From contig CAJTZD010000001.1 of NCBI GenBank assembly GCA_910584235.1, forward strand, positions 124,001 through 188,000: DNA of 64,000 nt, written 5' to 3'. The position numbers and the translations under genes were made by a program. Origin of the DNA: an uncultured Acetatifactor sp. Its GTDB lineage: Bacteria > Bacillota > Clostridia > Lachnospirales > Lachnospiraceae. The notes under the pieces are model-generated. The model did not search any database. It was not told where the DNA came from and was given only the letters and a program-made list of their open reading frames with translations. Below are positions 1-8,891 of this stretch, one piece after another. The first letter of the stretch is position 1; every line of letters begins with the position of its first letter.

Positions 1-2
1 TT

Positions 3-122
3 CCCGCCTACGGTTCTTATCTGTACACGGAGAATGACAGGCAGCTGGATTTCTACTTCATGGCGGGAAAGCGCCGGGAGACGATTCTAAACGCTTATGC
101 GTATCTCTCCGGAACTTTGTAA
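3..122 (+). CDS. C-terminal end of an unidentified protein, cut by the window edge
   Basis: An open frame enters from the left edge and ends at TAA 120-122, giving 39 residues. They include YLYTEND and LDFYFMAGK followed by a helix-like stretch ending NAYAYLSGTL. The pattern of Leu-Asp-aromatic-aromatic-Phe, then Ala-Gly-Lys, then a helix ending in Gly weakly resembles the region just before the catalytic barrel of GH31 alpha-glucosidases. If that is right, the protein stops before the barrel and the gene is broken. This is a weak impression from a short segment. The frame itself is credible because it is uninterrupted and has ordinary codon use. Confidence 0.4.
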   Translation, partial: PAYGSYLYTENDRQLDFYFMAGKRRETILNAYAYLSGTL

Positions 123-162
123 AACTTTTCGCCGCTTTGCACAGGTAAAATCCCCTATATTG

Positions 163-552
163 TCACGGTTCATTGGCTTTCGGGGCGGAGGCAATTGCCT
201 CCGCCCATGTCTCCAGCACCTCCTCATAATCGGCCGAAATTACCTCATATATCTTCTCTGAGGTGATTCCGGCCACTGTCATATGGTTGATATCCATTAT
301 GATCAACAGCATTGCCAGAAACATAGCCAGGAAAAGCCGCAGGCGAAAGGACGATATCTCCCCCTGTACGGGCATATCTCTCTCCCGGTAGAAATCCTCA
401 TAGGAATCGTCATATCCCGTTCCTCTCAAGCCGACGCCGGTCCTGCCGTACAATATCCGCTCCCTTTGGGATAAATCATACTGATCTTCCTGATATCTGG
501 AGCGCACCTGTTGTACCAGGCGCAGCTTTTGTTCCATTGTCGCATCACTCAT
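163..552 (-). CDS. Small single-span membrane protein, function unknown
   Basis: The protein has 129 residues with a charged, Tyr/Arg-rich cytoplasmic-looking N-terminal half. A single hydrophobic segment follows at about residues 70-88 (LRLFLAMFLAMLLIIMD), then a short acidic C-terminal tail. A GGGGA ribosome site lies just ahead of the ATG at 552. It is divergent from the MoxR operon at 709, so the two share the 553-708 spacer. I do not recognise a family. It is probably a lineage-specific membrane protein, and no function is assigned. Confidence 0.65.
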   Translation of the reverse strand: MSDATMEQKLRLVQQVRSRYQEDQYDLSQRERILYGRTGVGLRGTGYDDSYEDFYRERDMPVQGEISSFRLRLFLAMFLAMLLIIMDINHMTVAGITSEKIYEVISADYEEVLETWAEAIASAPKANEP

Positions 553-708
553 AATCGAATTCCCCGAAATAATGAAAGAAAGCTTATTTAAAAATATGGC
601 ATTCGGGACTGCTTTATGATAGAATAAAGTGAAAAGTTCATTGGTTGTTCATGCCACCGCAGGCGACATGGCAGGAAGTCAAAATAGTCGGAAGAGAGGT
701 AACCGGAA

Positions 709-1677
709 ATGGGAACTGAGGGAAAGAATGTTTCCCGCGGAAAGCTGTTGGGAGACAAGGTTCTTGCAAATATCTCTAAGGTCATCGTAGGAAAGGAGCA
801 GACTGCCAGGCTGTTATTAACAGCGCTTCTGGCGGACGGACATGTGCTGTTGGAGGATGTGCCCGGCACAGGCAAGACCAAACTGGCCAAGACACTGGCT
901 AAGAGCATCAGCGCTGATTTTGCAAGGATTCAGTTCACGCCGGATCTTCTGCCCAGCGATATCACAGGCTTAAATGTCTATGACAGGCAGAAAAACGAAT
1001 TTATCCTGCGCAAAGGACCGGTTTTCACCAATATCCTCTTGGCAGACGAAATCAATCGGGCCACACCCAGGACCCAGGCCGGACTGCTGGAATGTATGGA
1101 AGAACGCCAGGTGACCATCGACGGGGAATCCTATGTGCCCGGAACCCCTTTCTTCGTCATTGCCACTCAGAATCCGGTGGAGACGACAGGCACCTTTCCT
1201 CTTCCGGAGGCCCAGATGGACCGTTTTATGATGCTGCTTTCCATGGGACTGCCGGATAGGACAGAAGAGCTGGCAATTCTGGAAAGATATATGGATGAAG
1301 AACCCCTTACCCGGTTGGAGAGCGTTCTGTCTTTAGAAGAACTGGCAGCAGCCCGTGAGGAAGCAAGCCGTACTTTTGTCCATAAATGTCTACAGGAATA
1401 TATGGTGGATATTGTGGAAGCCACAAGAGAGGGCGAACAGGTGGTCATGGGCGTCAGTCCCAGGGGAAGCCTGGCGCTGCTTCGCTGCGCCAAAGCCTAT
1501 GCCTGGCTGGACGGCAGAGATTATGTGATCCCGGATGACGTCAGAGCGCTGGCAGTGCCGGTGCTGGCGCACCGCATAGTGTTAGGTTTTAACAGCGGCG
1601 GCACTGAAAACACCAGAAAGTGGATGGCGCAGATTCTTTCCGATATCCCTGTACCCACCGAAGAGTTCAGTGCGTAA
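709..1677 (+). CDS. MoxR-family AAA+ ATPase
   Basis: This 322-residue cytoplasmic AAA+ ATPase is of the MoxR type, a family thought to act as chaperone for assembly or activation of partner complexes. The Walker A motif is at residues 50-57 (DVPGTGKT) and a Walker B-like LLADEIN near residue 110. The MoxR-specific ATQNP and GTFPLPEAQMDRF stretches and the C-terminal lid (GVSPRGSLALL) are all present. Length is normal for the family. The ATG at 709 follows an AGAGG ribosome site. A DUF58 gene starts 23 bp downstream, then a DUF4129 membrane protein. This is the classic MoxR-DUF58-membrane protein operon, which suggests a role in envelope processes; the actual client is unknown. Confidence 0.93.
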   Translation: MGTEGKNVSRGKLLGDKVLANISKVIVGKEQTARLLLTALLADGHVLLEDVPGTGKTKLAKTLAKSISADFARIQFTPDLLPSDITGLNVYDRQKNEFILRKGPVFTNILLADEINRATPRTQAGLLECMEERQVTIDGESYVPGTPFFVIATQNPVETTGTFPLPEAQMDRFMMLLSMGLPDRTEELAILERYMDEEPLTRLESVLSLEELAAAREEASRTFVHKCLQEYMVDIVEATREGEQVVMGVSPRGSLALLRCAKAYAWLDGRDYVIPDDVRALAVPVLAHRIVLGFNSGGTENTRKWMAQILSDIPVPTEEFSA

Positions 1678-1700
1678 AAAAGGCGGGTGGGGGGATTAAG

Positions 1701-2825
1701 ATGATCAAAATACTGGGAATCGGCCTTATCGCCTATCTCCTTTTCATTGCACAGAGAGCCCTTTATGAGAAGCTTTGGCGAAAGCATCTGCGGATATCCG
1801 TAGGCTTTGCCATGGATCATATCTTTGAAGAGGAACAAGGTGAACTGAAAGAAATCATAGAAAACAGAAAACGCCTGCCATTGTCCATGCTGAAAGTGAA
1901 ATTCAAGACCGACCGCCATCTACTGTTTGGCAATGAAAGAGGCTCCCGCACCACTGACCAGTATTACCGCAATGACGTATTCCGCATTGGCGGCGGTGAG
2001 AAAGTGACGCGTACCTTAAAGTTCAAGGGCGGGAAAAGGGGGTATTACACCATAGACGAAATCAGCCTGGTGGCCTCTGATCTGTTTTTCTTAAGTCAGA
2101 TGGTGGCGGATCAGCCCGTAAAGGCAGAGCTGTATGTATATCCCAAGCCTTACGACAGTTCCAGGCTGCGCCGTTCCTTTGTCCGGCTAAACGGTGAAAT
2201 GCTTACCAAGCGCCATCTACTGGAAGATCCTTTTGAATATCGCGGCATTCGGGAATATCAGCCCTATGACGACATGCGCAGCATCAATTGGAAAGCCACG
2301 GCCAAGACCGGAGATTTCAAGGTAAACCAGAGGAATTACACCTCTTTGAAAAGTGTACGTATTTTTTTTAACATAGAGGATGACAGTATCCTGAAAAGGG
2401 AAGACGCCGTAGAAATGTCCCTGCGCATCGTAGTGTCATTATGTCTCTTTTTTCTGCAGCAGGGAATGCAGGTATCCTGTTATGGAAACGGCGTGGATAT
2501 CCTGACGCATCAGCCTCTTTGCATTGACGGCAAGGCCAGCCAAAGCCAGATGGACTTTATCTATCGCGCATTGGCAAGAATTGACACCACCCGGCAGACC
2601 GCGAACTTTGTAGAGACTTTTGAAGAACGGCTGATGAAGGAGTCCAAGGGATCTTTCACCTGCTTCGTTGCACCCAACCAATATGAGGACTTCACAGAAC
2701 TCCTCAAAAGGTATGAGGCGGCCGGCAACTCCTTTACCTGGTTCTATCCTGTATCAGGTAACCAGGAACCGGAGCTTATGCCAGAACTGAAAAAACGAGT
2801 TGAAGTCATTTATTTCAACATATAA
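1701..2825 (+). CDS. DUF58 domain protein of the MoxR operon
   Basis: The protein has 374 residues. An N-terminal hydrophobic segment (residues 4-16) suggests membrane attachment, followed by a beta-rich region. The DUF58 signature sits near residues 200-230 (EYRGIREYQPYDDMRSINWK, then a TGDFKVNQ-like stretch). DUF58 proteins have a vWA-like fold and are almost always encoded after MoxR. The start at 1701 is preferred over an upstream in-frame ATG at 1620, because the latter lies inside moxR and the 1701 ATG has a GGGGGGAT-type ribosome site. The gene sits between the MoxR ATPase and a DUF4129 membrane protein and is presumably their partner. The biochemical role of the family is not established. 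Confidence 0.9.
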   Translation: MIKILGIGLIAYLLFIAQRALYEKLWRKHLRISVGFAMDHIFEEEQGELKEIIENRKRLPLSMLKVKFKTDRHLLFGNERGSRTTDQYYRNDVFRIGGGEKVTRTLKFKGGKRGYYTIDEISLVASDLFFLSQMVADQPVKAELYVYPKPYDSSRLRRSFVRLNGEMLTKRHLLEDPFEYRGIREYQPYDDMRSINWKATAKTGDFKVNQRNYTSLKSVRIFFNIEDDSILKREDAVEMSLRIVVSLCLFFLQQGMQVSCYGNGVDILTHQPLCIDGKASQSQMDFIYRALARIDTTRQTANFVETFEERLMKESKGSFTCFVAPNQYEDFTELLKRYEAAGNSFTWFYPVSGNQEPELMPELKKRVEVIYFNI

Positions 2826-2848
2826 AGATCCCGCCCTGGGAGGATAGA

Positions 2849-4105
2849 ATGAATATAAAACGGATTGAAAACATAAATGAACTCTTAAGAGAACAGATGA
2901 ACCATTGGCTGCTTTTCCCTCTGCCCCTGACCTTTATGGGTGCGGCAAATAAATTACTCGGAACAGGCGATCCGGGATTGCTCATCTGGGCACTGTGCAG
3001 TCTGATCCCGCCCGTGTTCTTTTTTTTCCGCTATAGGATCAGAAATCTCATTCTCTTCCTGCTGGCTCATCTGGGTGCGGCAACGCTTGTCTTTGCGCTC
3101 TCGGGACAGTCCATCCTAAGCAGAGTCCTCTGCACAGTCTGTGTCATTGGGTATCTGCTGCAATCTCTTGTATTGCGCCTGAAGCAGGACACGGTGTACT
3201 CCGGCAATGTACATCTGCTATTCACGGTGATCCTGGCTGCAGTCGCGGCGCTGTTTCAATACTATCAGGGAACCAGAGGGTGGGAAAACTATTATAATCT
3301 CTCCCTGATCGCAGGAATTACATTGCATTTCATCGTCTACTTTATAGACCATTATCTGCATTTTTTGTCCATGAATCAGAGCAGCGCAGGATTTCTTCCC
3401 GCCGGTGAGATGTTCCATTCCGGTATAGGACTGGTCTTTTGTTACTCCTTGCTGGGAATGGGCATATTGATATTCAGCACACAGTTTGAATGGCTGGCCG
3501 GTATTCTGAAGCCTATAGGGAATCTGCTGCTTCAGTTTCTGCGCTTCCTGCTTTCACGCTCTTCCCAACCGGAACAGTTTTCAGATCCCATTGCGGAGGA
3601 GGGAATGCCGTCTAACGGCATGGGTGATATGGGGTTGCCGTCTGCCGACGAACCTTTCTGGCTCTGGAAAGTGTTGGAGGTCATCGTACTGGTCGCCTTT
3701 GGCACAGCCATTATCATCGGCATCGGCGTGCTGCTCCGGAAGCTCTTCCGGCTGATTCAGAAATACATGGTATTCGGTTACAAAGAGCGGGCGGTTGATA
3801 CGGGGGAAGCTTATGACCTGCGTGAAAAATGCGAGATAGAAAAAGACTCCGGCAAAAAAACCAGGAATCCGTTCAGCGCGTTTTCTCCCAGAGAGCGAAT
3901 CCGCAAGCTATATAAAAAGAAACTCACAGCCGCCACAGCCAGGAACAACCTCCTAAATAAGAACAGCCCGGGGCTTTACACTGCCAGAGAATGGGAGCGG
4001 AAGCTGGAGTTAAGCGGTATGGCAGATATCTATGAACAGGCTCGCTATTCCAACCGGGAAATGACAGGGGCGGATGTGAAACAGCTAAAAGACCTGTGGA
4101 AATAA
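2849..4105 (+). CDS. Multi-span membrane protein with DUF4129-like C-terminus
   Basis: The protein has 418 residues with about eight hydrophobic segments spread over residues 15-300. A basic cytoplasmic C-terminal part ends with EQARYSNREMTGADVKQL, which resembles the DUF4129 module that normally follows transglutaminase-like domains in MoxR operons. No transglutaminase core (Cys-His-Asp) is visible between the membrane spans, so this looks like a version with membrane scaffold and DUF4129 only. The gene begins 23 bp after the DUF58 gene with a GGGAGG site and ends 21 bp before the TIGR03960 gene. It is therefore the third gene of the MoxR operon. Family assignment is by C-terminal pattern only. 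Confidence 0.75.
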   Translation: MNIKRIENINELLREQMNHWLLFPLPLTFMGAANKLLGTGDPGLLIWALCSLIPPVFFFFRYRIRNLILFLLAHLGAATLVFALSGQSILSRVLCTVCVIGYLLQSLVLRLKQDTVYSGNVHLLFTVILAAVAALFQYYQGTRGWENYYNLSLIAGITLHFIVYFIDHYLHFLSMNQSSAGFLPAGEMFHSGIGLVFCYSLLGMGILIFSTQFEWLAGILKPIGNLLLQFLRFLLSRSSQPEQFSDPIAEEGMPSNGMGDMGLPSADEPFWLWKVLEVIVLVAFGTAIIIGIGVLLRKLFRLIQKYMVFGYKERAVDTGEAYDLREKCEIEKDSGKKTRNPFSAFSPRERIRKLYKKKLTAATARNNLLNKNSPGLYTAREWERKLELSGMADIYEQARYSNREMTGADVKQLKDLWK

Positions 4106-4126
4106 TGAGAATCAAAAGGAGAGAAT

Positions 4127-6019
4127 ATGAGTGAACGAAAATTAGCGCTAAGCGATGATATCTTATTACGCATAGAAAAGCCTGTCCGGTATATAGGCGG
4201 CGAATATAACTCTGTCATGAAAGATCCTGCCAAAGTGTCGGTGCGCTTTGCTATGTGTTTTCCGGATGTGTATGAAATCGGCATGTCTCATCTTGGGATC
4301 CAAATCCTGTACGATATGTTCAATTCCATGGAGGATGTATGGTGCGAGAGAGTCTATTCTCCATGGGTAGATCTGGATGCTGTCATGAGAGAGCAGCATA
4401 TCCCGCTGTTTGCGCTGGAATCTCAGGATCCTGTGAAAGAGTTCGATTTTCTGGGAATCACGCTGCAATATGAAATGTGTTACACCAATGTGCTCCAAGT
4501 GCTGGATTTGGCCCAGATTCCCGTCAATGCAGCTGACAGGGGGGAAGACTGTCCTATAGTTATCGGGGGTGGTCCATGTTCCTACAATCCGGAACCCCTG
4601 GCTGATTTTTTTGATATTTTCTATATTGGAGAAGGGGAGACAAGATACCGTGATCTTCTGAATCTGTATAAGGAATGCAGGAAGCAGGGATTTCACAGAG
4701 TCCAGTTTCTGCGCAGGGCCGCAAAACTTCCAGGCATGTATGTCCCCCGTTTCTATGATGTCACTTATAAAGAGGACGGTACTATAGAGCGGTTCTTCCC
4801 TATGGAGGAGGGTATCCCTGAGACCGTCTGCAAAGAAATCGTCATGGATATGACAGATACCTATTACCCCACAAAGCCTGTGATCCCTTTTATCAAGGTG
4901 ACCCAGGATCGTGTGGTGCTGGAAATCCAAAGAGGCTGCATCCGCGGCTGCCGTTTCTGTCAGGCCGGTCAGCTATACCGTCCCGTCAGGGAACGAGATG
5001 TGGAGACACTGAAAAAGTATGCCCTGGAGATGCTGGAGAACACCGGATATGAAGAAATCTCCCTAAGCTCCTTAAGCTCCAGCGATTATTCCAAGCTGCC
5101 GGAGCTGGTAGATTTTCTGATAGAGGAATGCAGCAAACGGCATGTGAACATATCCCTGCCGTCTCTGCGGATTGATGCCTTTTCCCTGGATGTCATGAGC
5201 AAGGTGCAGGATGTAAAAAAATCCAGCCTGACCTTTGCGCCGGAGGCCGGAAGCCAAAGACTTCGCAATGTCATAAATAAGGGGCTGACCACAGAGGCGA
5301 TCTTAAAGGGAGCGGCTCTGGCTTTCGAGGGCGGCTGGACCAGGGTCAAGCTTTATTTCATGTTGGGCCTGCCCACTGAGACAGAAGAGGATATCCGTGG
5401 AATTGCAGAGCTTTCCAATCAGATTGCGGCTACCTATTTTGATACAGTTCCAAAAGAGCGCAGGGCAGGCGGGAGAGTGCAGATTGTAGCCAGCACCTCA
5501 TTTTTCGTGCCGAAGCCTTTTACGGCTTTTCAGTGGGCAGCGCAATGTACAAAAGAAGATTTCCTTGACAAAGCTTATCTGACCAGAACTGCAATCTCCG
5601 AACAGCTAAACCAGAAGAGCATCAAATACAACTGGCATGAGGCGGATGCCAGCGTGATGGAGGGTGTACTGGCAAGAGGTGACAGGAGACTCTGTAAGGT
5701 TATCCGTAAGGTCTATGAAAAGGGCGGATTCTATGACGCATGGGGAGAATACTATGACAATGACAGGTGGCTGCAATCCATGGAAGAGTGCGGCTTGTCC
5801 GTTTCCTTTTATGCCCACAGAGAGCGGTCTTTGGACGAAATCTTTCCCTGGGATTTCATTGACTGCGGCGTCACAAAAGAGTTCTTAAAGCAGGAATGGG
5901 AAAAAGCAAAACGAGAAGAAAACTCGGAGAACTGCAGGCAAAAATGTCAGGGCTGCGGCGCGGCAAGGTTCGGAGGAGGTATTTGTTTTGAACCCAGGCA
6001 AAGCTCAGACACAGATTAA
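4127..6019 (+). CDS. TIGR03960-family B12-binding-like radical SAM protein
   Basis: The protein has 630 residues. The N-terminal part (about 30-220) contains the MSHLGIQILYDMF segment typical of a degenerate B12-binding domain. The radical SAM cluster motif CxxxCxxC is at C271, C275 and C278 within QRGCIRGCRFCQAG, followed by a radical SAM barrel (LTFAPEAGSQRLRNVINKG). The C-terminal tail carries four more Cys (CRQKCQGCG, then GGGICFE), a common family feature and a possible second cluster site. TIGR03960 is usually paired with TIGR03936/DUF2344, as here, and lies near rng and ribosomal genes; an RNA modification role is often suspected but unproven. The start is set by AAAGGAGA ahead of ATG 4127. 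Confidence 0.93.
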   Translation: MSERKLALSDDILLRIEKPVRYIGGEYNSVMKDPAKVSVRFAMCFPDVYEIGMSHLGIQILYDMFNSMEDVWCERVYSPWVDLDAVMREQHIPLFALESQDPVKEFDFLGITLQYEMCYTNVLQVLDLAQIPVNAADRGEDCPIVIGGGPCSYNPEPLADFFDIFYIGEGETRYRDLLNLYKECRKQGFHRVQFLRRAAKLPGMYVPRFYDVTYKEDGTIERFFPMEEGIPETVCKEIVMDMTDTYYPTKPVIPFIKVTQDRVVLEIQRGCIRGCRFCQAGQLYRPVRERDVETLKKYALEMLENTGYEEISLSSLSSSDYSKLPELVDFLIEECSKRHVNISLPSLRIDAFSLDVMSKVQDVKKSSLTFAPEAGSQRLRNVINKGLTTEAILKGAALAFEGGWTRVKLYFMLGLPTETEEDIRGIAELSNQIAATYFDTVPKERRAGGRVQIVASTSFFVPKPFTAFQWAAQCTKEDFLDKAYLTRTAISEQLNQKSIKYNWHEADASVMEGVLARGDRRLCKVIRKVYEKGGFYDAWGEYYDNDRWLQSMEECGLSVSFYAHRERSLDEIFPWDFIDCGVTKEFLKQEWEKAKREENSENCRQKCQGCGAARFGGGICFEPRQSSDTD

Positions 6020-6053
6020 TTTTAGAATAATAAGGAACAGGAAGGATTCAATT

Positions 6054-6761
6054 ATGAGGCTTCGCATCAAGTTCAAAAAATATGGTCCTGTCCGCTATAC
6101 CGGACACCTGGATATTATGCGCTTTTTTCAAAAAGCCATACGAAGAGCGCAGATAGACGTGGTATATTCCAATGGCTTCAGTCCCCATCAGGTTATGGCC
6201 TTTGCCGCCCCTCTGGGGGTGGGGCTGTGCAGCAATGGCGAATATATGGATATTGAGGTCCACTCTATTATCTCCTGTCAGGATGTGCTGGAACGTTTAA
6301 ATGCTGTCAGTGTTCCCGGAATCGAGATCATATCTGTCAAGGTTCTGCCGGACTCTGCCGGAAATGCCATGGCAAGCGTAGCCGCGGCAAGTTATACGGT
6401 TGTCTTTCGCCGGGGCAGAGAACCTGTGACAGATCTCCGGGCTGCTTTGCCGGCATTTCTGGCCAGAGACCAAGTCCTGATCAACAAGGAGACCAAGAAA
6501 GGGAACAGAGAAGTCGATATCAGGCCGGGGATATTTCAGCTCACGATGGAAGAGGGGCATTGGACGCTCCGAATGCTGGTGGATGCTTCCAGCAGCGGGA
6601 ATATCAAGCCGGCTCAGGTAATGGAAGCTATCCTGGCTGATCACAACGAAAGCCTGAAAGAAAATGCATTAATTATCACCAGGGAAGATGTGTATACCGA
6701 TATCGGCGCCTCGGGAAAGAGAGCCCTTGTGCCGTTAGATGATATCGGGATTATCTGCTGA
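6054..6761 (+). CDS. TIGR03936 family (DUF2344) protein
   Basis: The protein has 235 residues and starts MRLRIKFKKYGPVRYTGHLD, the hallmark N-terminus of DUF2344, with RRAQIDVVYSNGFSPHQ and the AAPLGVGL segment following. The ATG at 6054 has an AGGAAGG site. A longer frame from 5988 would overlap the end of the upstream gene and lacks one, so 6054 is used. In many Clostridia this domain is either fused to or encoded directly after the TIGR03960 radical SAM protein, which argues that they act together. The molecular function is not known. Confidence 0.92.
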   Translation: MRLRIKFKKYGPVRYTGHLDIMRFFQKAIRRAQIDVVYSNGFSPHQVMAFAAPLGVGLCSNGEYMDIEVHSIISCQDVLERLNAVSVPGIEIISVKVLPDSAGNAMASVAAASYTVVFRRGREPVTDLRAALPAFLARDQVLINKETKKGNREVDIRPGIFQLTMEEGHWTLRMLVDASSSGNIKPAQVMEAILADHNESLKENALIITREDVYTDIGASGKRALVPLDDIGIIC

Positions 6762-6799
6762 CGGAGAAAAAGATTCCAACAGGAAAGGAGCAGGGTATC

Positions 6800-8218
6800 A
6801 TGAGCAGAAAAATCGCGCAAAAACCCTCTGTGACCATTTCGGAAGAGGAAGCTGCACTGCGGCAGACCACAAATCAGGGAAAACTGCTTTTCACAGTATA
6901 TCACGGACAAAGCTGCGCTCTGTCCATTCGGAACAATCGGTTGATAGAAGCTGTCTTTTTCCCTAAGATTCCCAGCAGAATAGGATCTGTCTATATAGGG
7001 AAAGTAAAAAGTTTGGCTAAAAACATTAATGCCTGTTTCGTGGAAATCGAAAAAGGAGAATTATGTTTCCTTTCGCTGAAAGAGACCGATTCCCCGCGGC
7101 CTTTGAATCGTGTTCCTGACGGTCGGCTGATAGAGGGAGATGAAATTCTTGTCCAAGTCACACGCGACGCACAAAAATCAAAACGGGCATCCATAACTGC
7201 GCAGATCTCCATATCTAATGACTTTTTTGTATTAGCTATGGGGTCTGAGAAAGTCTGTTACTCTACAAAGCTTGGCAAAAAGCAGAAAGGAAATCTGCAT
7301 AAGCTTTTGCTGGAGGCAGGACTCCTGAATGCCGACAATTGTCTCACGCAGGAATGCCGGCTGTTACTGCCTGCCACTTGGTTAGCCCGGCAGGATTCCT
7401 TTGATTTTTCCTCCCTGGAATGTGCCTTACCCTCTACGGGATTGATTGTCAGGACAAAGGCGGAAGAGTTGGATAGCGCAGAAGAGCTGTTAGATCATTT
7501 TTACGCATTAGCCGCGCAGTATCTCAGATTACTTTATATCGCCAGGTACCGGAGCTGTTTTTCCTGTCTTAAAAGAGCTGATACGGAGATATCGGCGGCC
7601 CTGGAACAGTTTACCGACAAGTATTTATCTGCGGGGAAAATGCCCTCTGAAGAAACTATCAGCATAGAAGAAAAGCGGCGCGGCGAAACAACTGCATGGG
7701 AAATCATCACTGACCAGAAGACATTATATGAACAGCTGATACAGTATTCCCCAGGCATTCCCATCCGGTTTTATCAGGATAGCATGCTTTCCCTTTCCGC
7801 CCTGTACGCTGTTGAAAGCAAAATGAAAACAGCCCTGGAGAGCCGGGTATGGCTGAAATCAGGAGGGTATCTGGTCATTGAACCTACAGAGGCCCTGACC
7901 GTTATAGACGTAAATACCGGAAAGTATGAAGAGGGGAAGAATCCTGAGGATACCTATCGCAAAGTCAACCTGGAAGCGGCAGAGGAAGTTGCGCTGCAGC
8001 TTCGCCTTCGGAATCTTTCGGGCATCATTATCGTGGATTTTATCAATATGCGGGCAGCCAGTGACAATGCGCAGCTTCTGCATGTGCTGAAAGCACTTGT
8101 AAAGCAGGATAAAGTACAGACTACGGTGATAGATATGACACCCTTGGGCCTGGTAGAGATTACCAGGAAGAAAATCAGCAAACCACTGCGGGAACAACTG
8201 CAGTTTTCAAGTATATAA
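6800..8218 (+). CDS. RNase E/G family endoribonuclease, short form without zinc-link
   Basis: The protein has 472 residues with a predicted S1-type RNA-binding region at about 55-130 (RIGSVYIGKVKSLAKNINAC) and the RNase E/G catalytic core. The two metal-binding aspartates are at D370 (LTVIDVNTGK) and D413 (IIIVDFINM). Their 43-residue spacing equals that of D303 and D346 in E. coli RNase E. The chain ends only about 20 residues after GLVEITRKKISKPL, before the CxxC zinc-link that joins protomers in RNase E, and no such Cys pair is present. AAAGGAG precedes ATG 6800. It is probably an RNA-processing enzyme of the TIGR03960 operon, and its oligomeric state may differ from the E. coli enzyme. 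Confidence 0.9.
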   Translation: MSRKIAQKPSVTISEEEAALRQTTNQGKLLFTVYHGQSCALSIRNNRLIEAVFFPKIPSRIGSVYIGKVKSLAKNINACFVEIEKGELCFLSLKETDSPRPLNRVPDGRLIEGDEILVQVTRDAQKSKRASITAQISISNDFFVLAMGSEKVCYSTKLGKKQKGNLHKLLLEAGLLNADNCLTQECRLLLPATWLARQDSFDFSSLECALPSTGLIVRTKAEELDSAEELLDHFYALAAQYLRLLYIARYRSCFSCLKRADTEISAALEQFTDKYLSAGKMPSEETISIEEKRRGETTAWEIITDQKTLYEQLIQYSPGIPIRFYQDSMLSLSALYAVESKMKTALESRVWLKSGGYLVIEPTEALTVIDVNTGKYEEGKNPEDTYRKVNLEAAEEVALQLRLRNLSGIIIVDFINMRAASDNAQLLHVLKALVKQDKVQTTVIDMTPLGLVEITRKKISKPLREQLQFSSI

Positions 8219-8262
8219 CCAGAAACCACCGCGGGGCGGGTCCGGCAAAGGAGATCACTTCT

Positions 8263-8820
8263 ATGGAATTTTTAAAATTTGAAAAAGTCAAAGACGGAAA
8301 GTATCTTAAGAACTATGAACTTACCTATCGAAATAAAGCTGGCCGGGAAAAGAAGTATGAAATTGTCAGCCGCAGGGAGCTTGCCGGCATTGAAGACGTG
8401 GGCGGCAAGCCAAGCGGCGTGTCCATTGTGGCAACTCATGAGGATAAAATGCTATTGCTCCATGAATTCCGAATGGGCATAAACCGCATGGTCTATAATC
8501 TCTGCGCCGGAATGCTGGAGCCTGACGAATCCCTGGAAGCCTGCATTGCAAGGGAACTTTACGAGGAAACAGGGTTAAAGCTCCGGAAAATCAACAAAAT
8601 CTTGCCGCCATCCTTTGCTGCAGTGGCCATTTCCGATACTACAACCTACATCGCTTTCGTGGAGGCTGAGGGAAATCTGGAGGACCATACTTCAGAAAAT
8701 GAACAGATTGAAGCCAGATTCTATTCCAGGGAAGAAATCCGTCAGCTATTGGAAACCGAATCTTTCAGCTCCCGGGCACAGATGGCTGCCTATTTCTTTT
8801 CACTGGGTCTCAAGGGGTAA
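8263..8820 (+). CDS. NUDIX hydrolase, ADP-ribose pyrophosphatase-like
   Basis: The protein has 185 residues. A complete NUDIX box spans residues 83-105, with the Gly-x5-Glu-x7-Arg-Glu-Leu-x-Glu-Glu-Thr-Gly-Leu pattern, so it should hydrolyse nucleoside diphosphate linked to another moiety with divalent metal. The upstream beta-rich region (MLLLHEFRMGINRMVYNLCAG) matches ADP-sugar and ADP-ribose pyrophosphatases. The gene begins 44 bp after the RNase E/G gene with a GGAGATC-type site and is likely the last gene of the + strand operon. An 11-bp hairpin follows. Substrate specificity cannot be read from sequence. Confidence 0.9.
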   Translation: MEFLKFEKVKDGKYLKNYELTYRNKAGREKKYEIVSRRELAGIEDVGGKPSGVSIVATHEDKMLLLHEFRMGINRMVYNLCAGMLEPDESLEACIARELYEETGLKLRKINKILPPSFAAVAISDTTTYIAFVEAEGNLEDHTSENEQIEARFYSREEIRQLLETESFSSRAQMAAYFFSLGLKG

Positions 8821-8843
8821 ACGCCTGGTGAGAGAGGCGGTAT

Positions 8844-8881
8844 CCAACTATTCGCAAAAGACAACTTTAACGAATAGTTGG
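8844..8881. terminator. 11-bp perfect hairpin between convergent genes
   Basis: CCAACTATTCG at 8844-8854 is repeated as its exact reverse complement at 8871-8881 with a 16-nt loop. It fills the 71-bp spacer between the convergent NUDIX and dtd genes, so it is probably a shared terminator or transcript-end stabiliser. Neither side has a T-run, so classical intrinsic termination is not certain. Confidence 0.5.
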
Positions 8882-8891
8882 TGCTATGAGG

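Noticed and set aside
1..122. Complete small gene at the left edge
   Set aside because: The frame is open at the edge with no start codon or ribosome site, so only a C-terminal fragment can be claimed.
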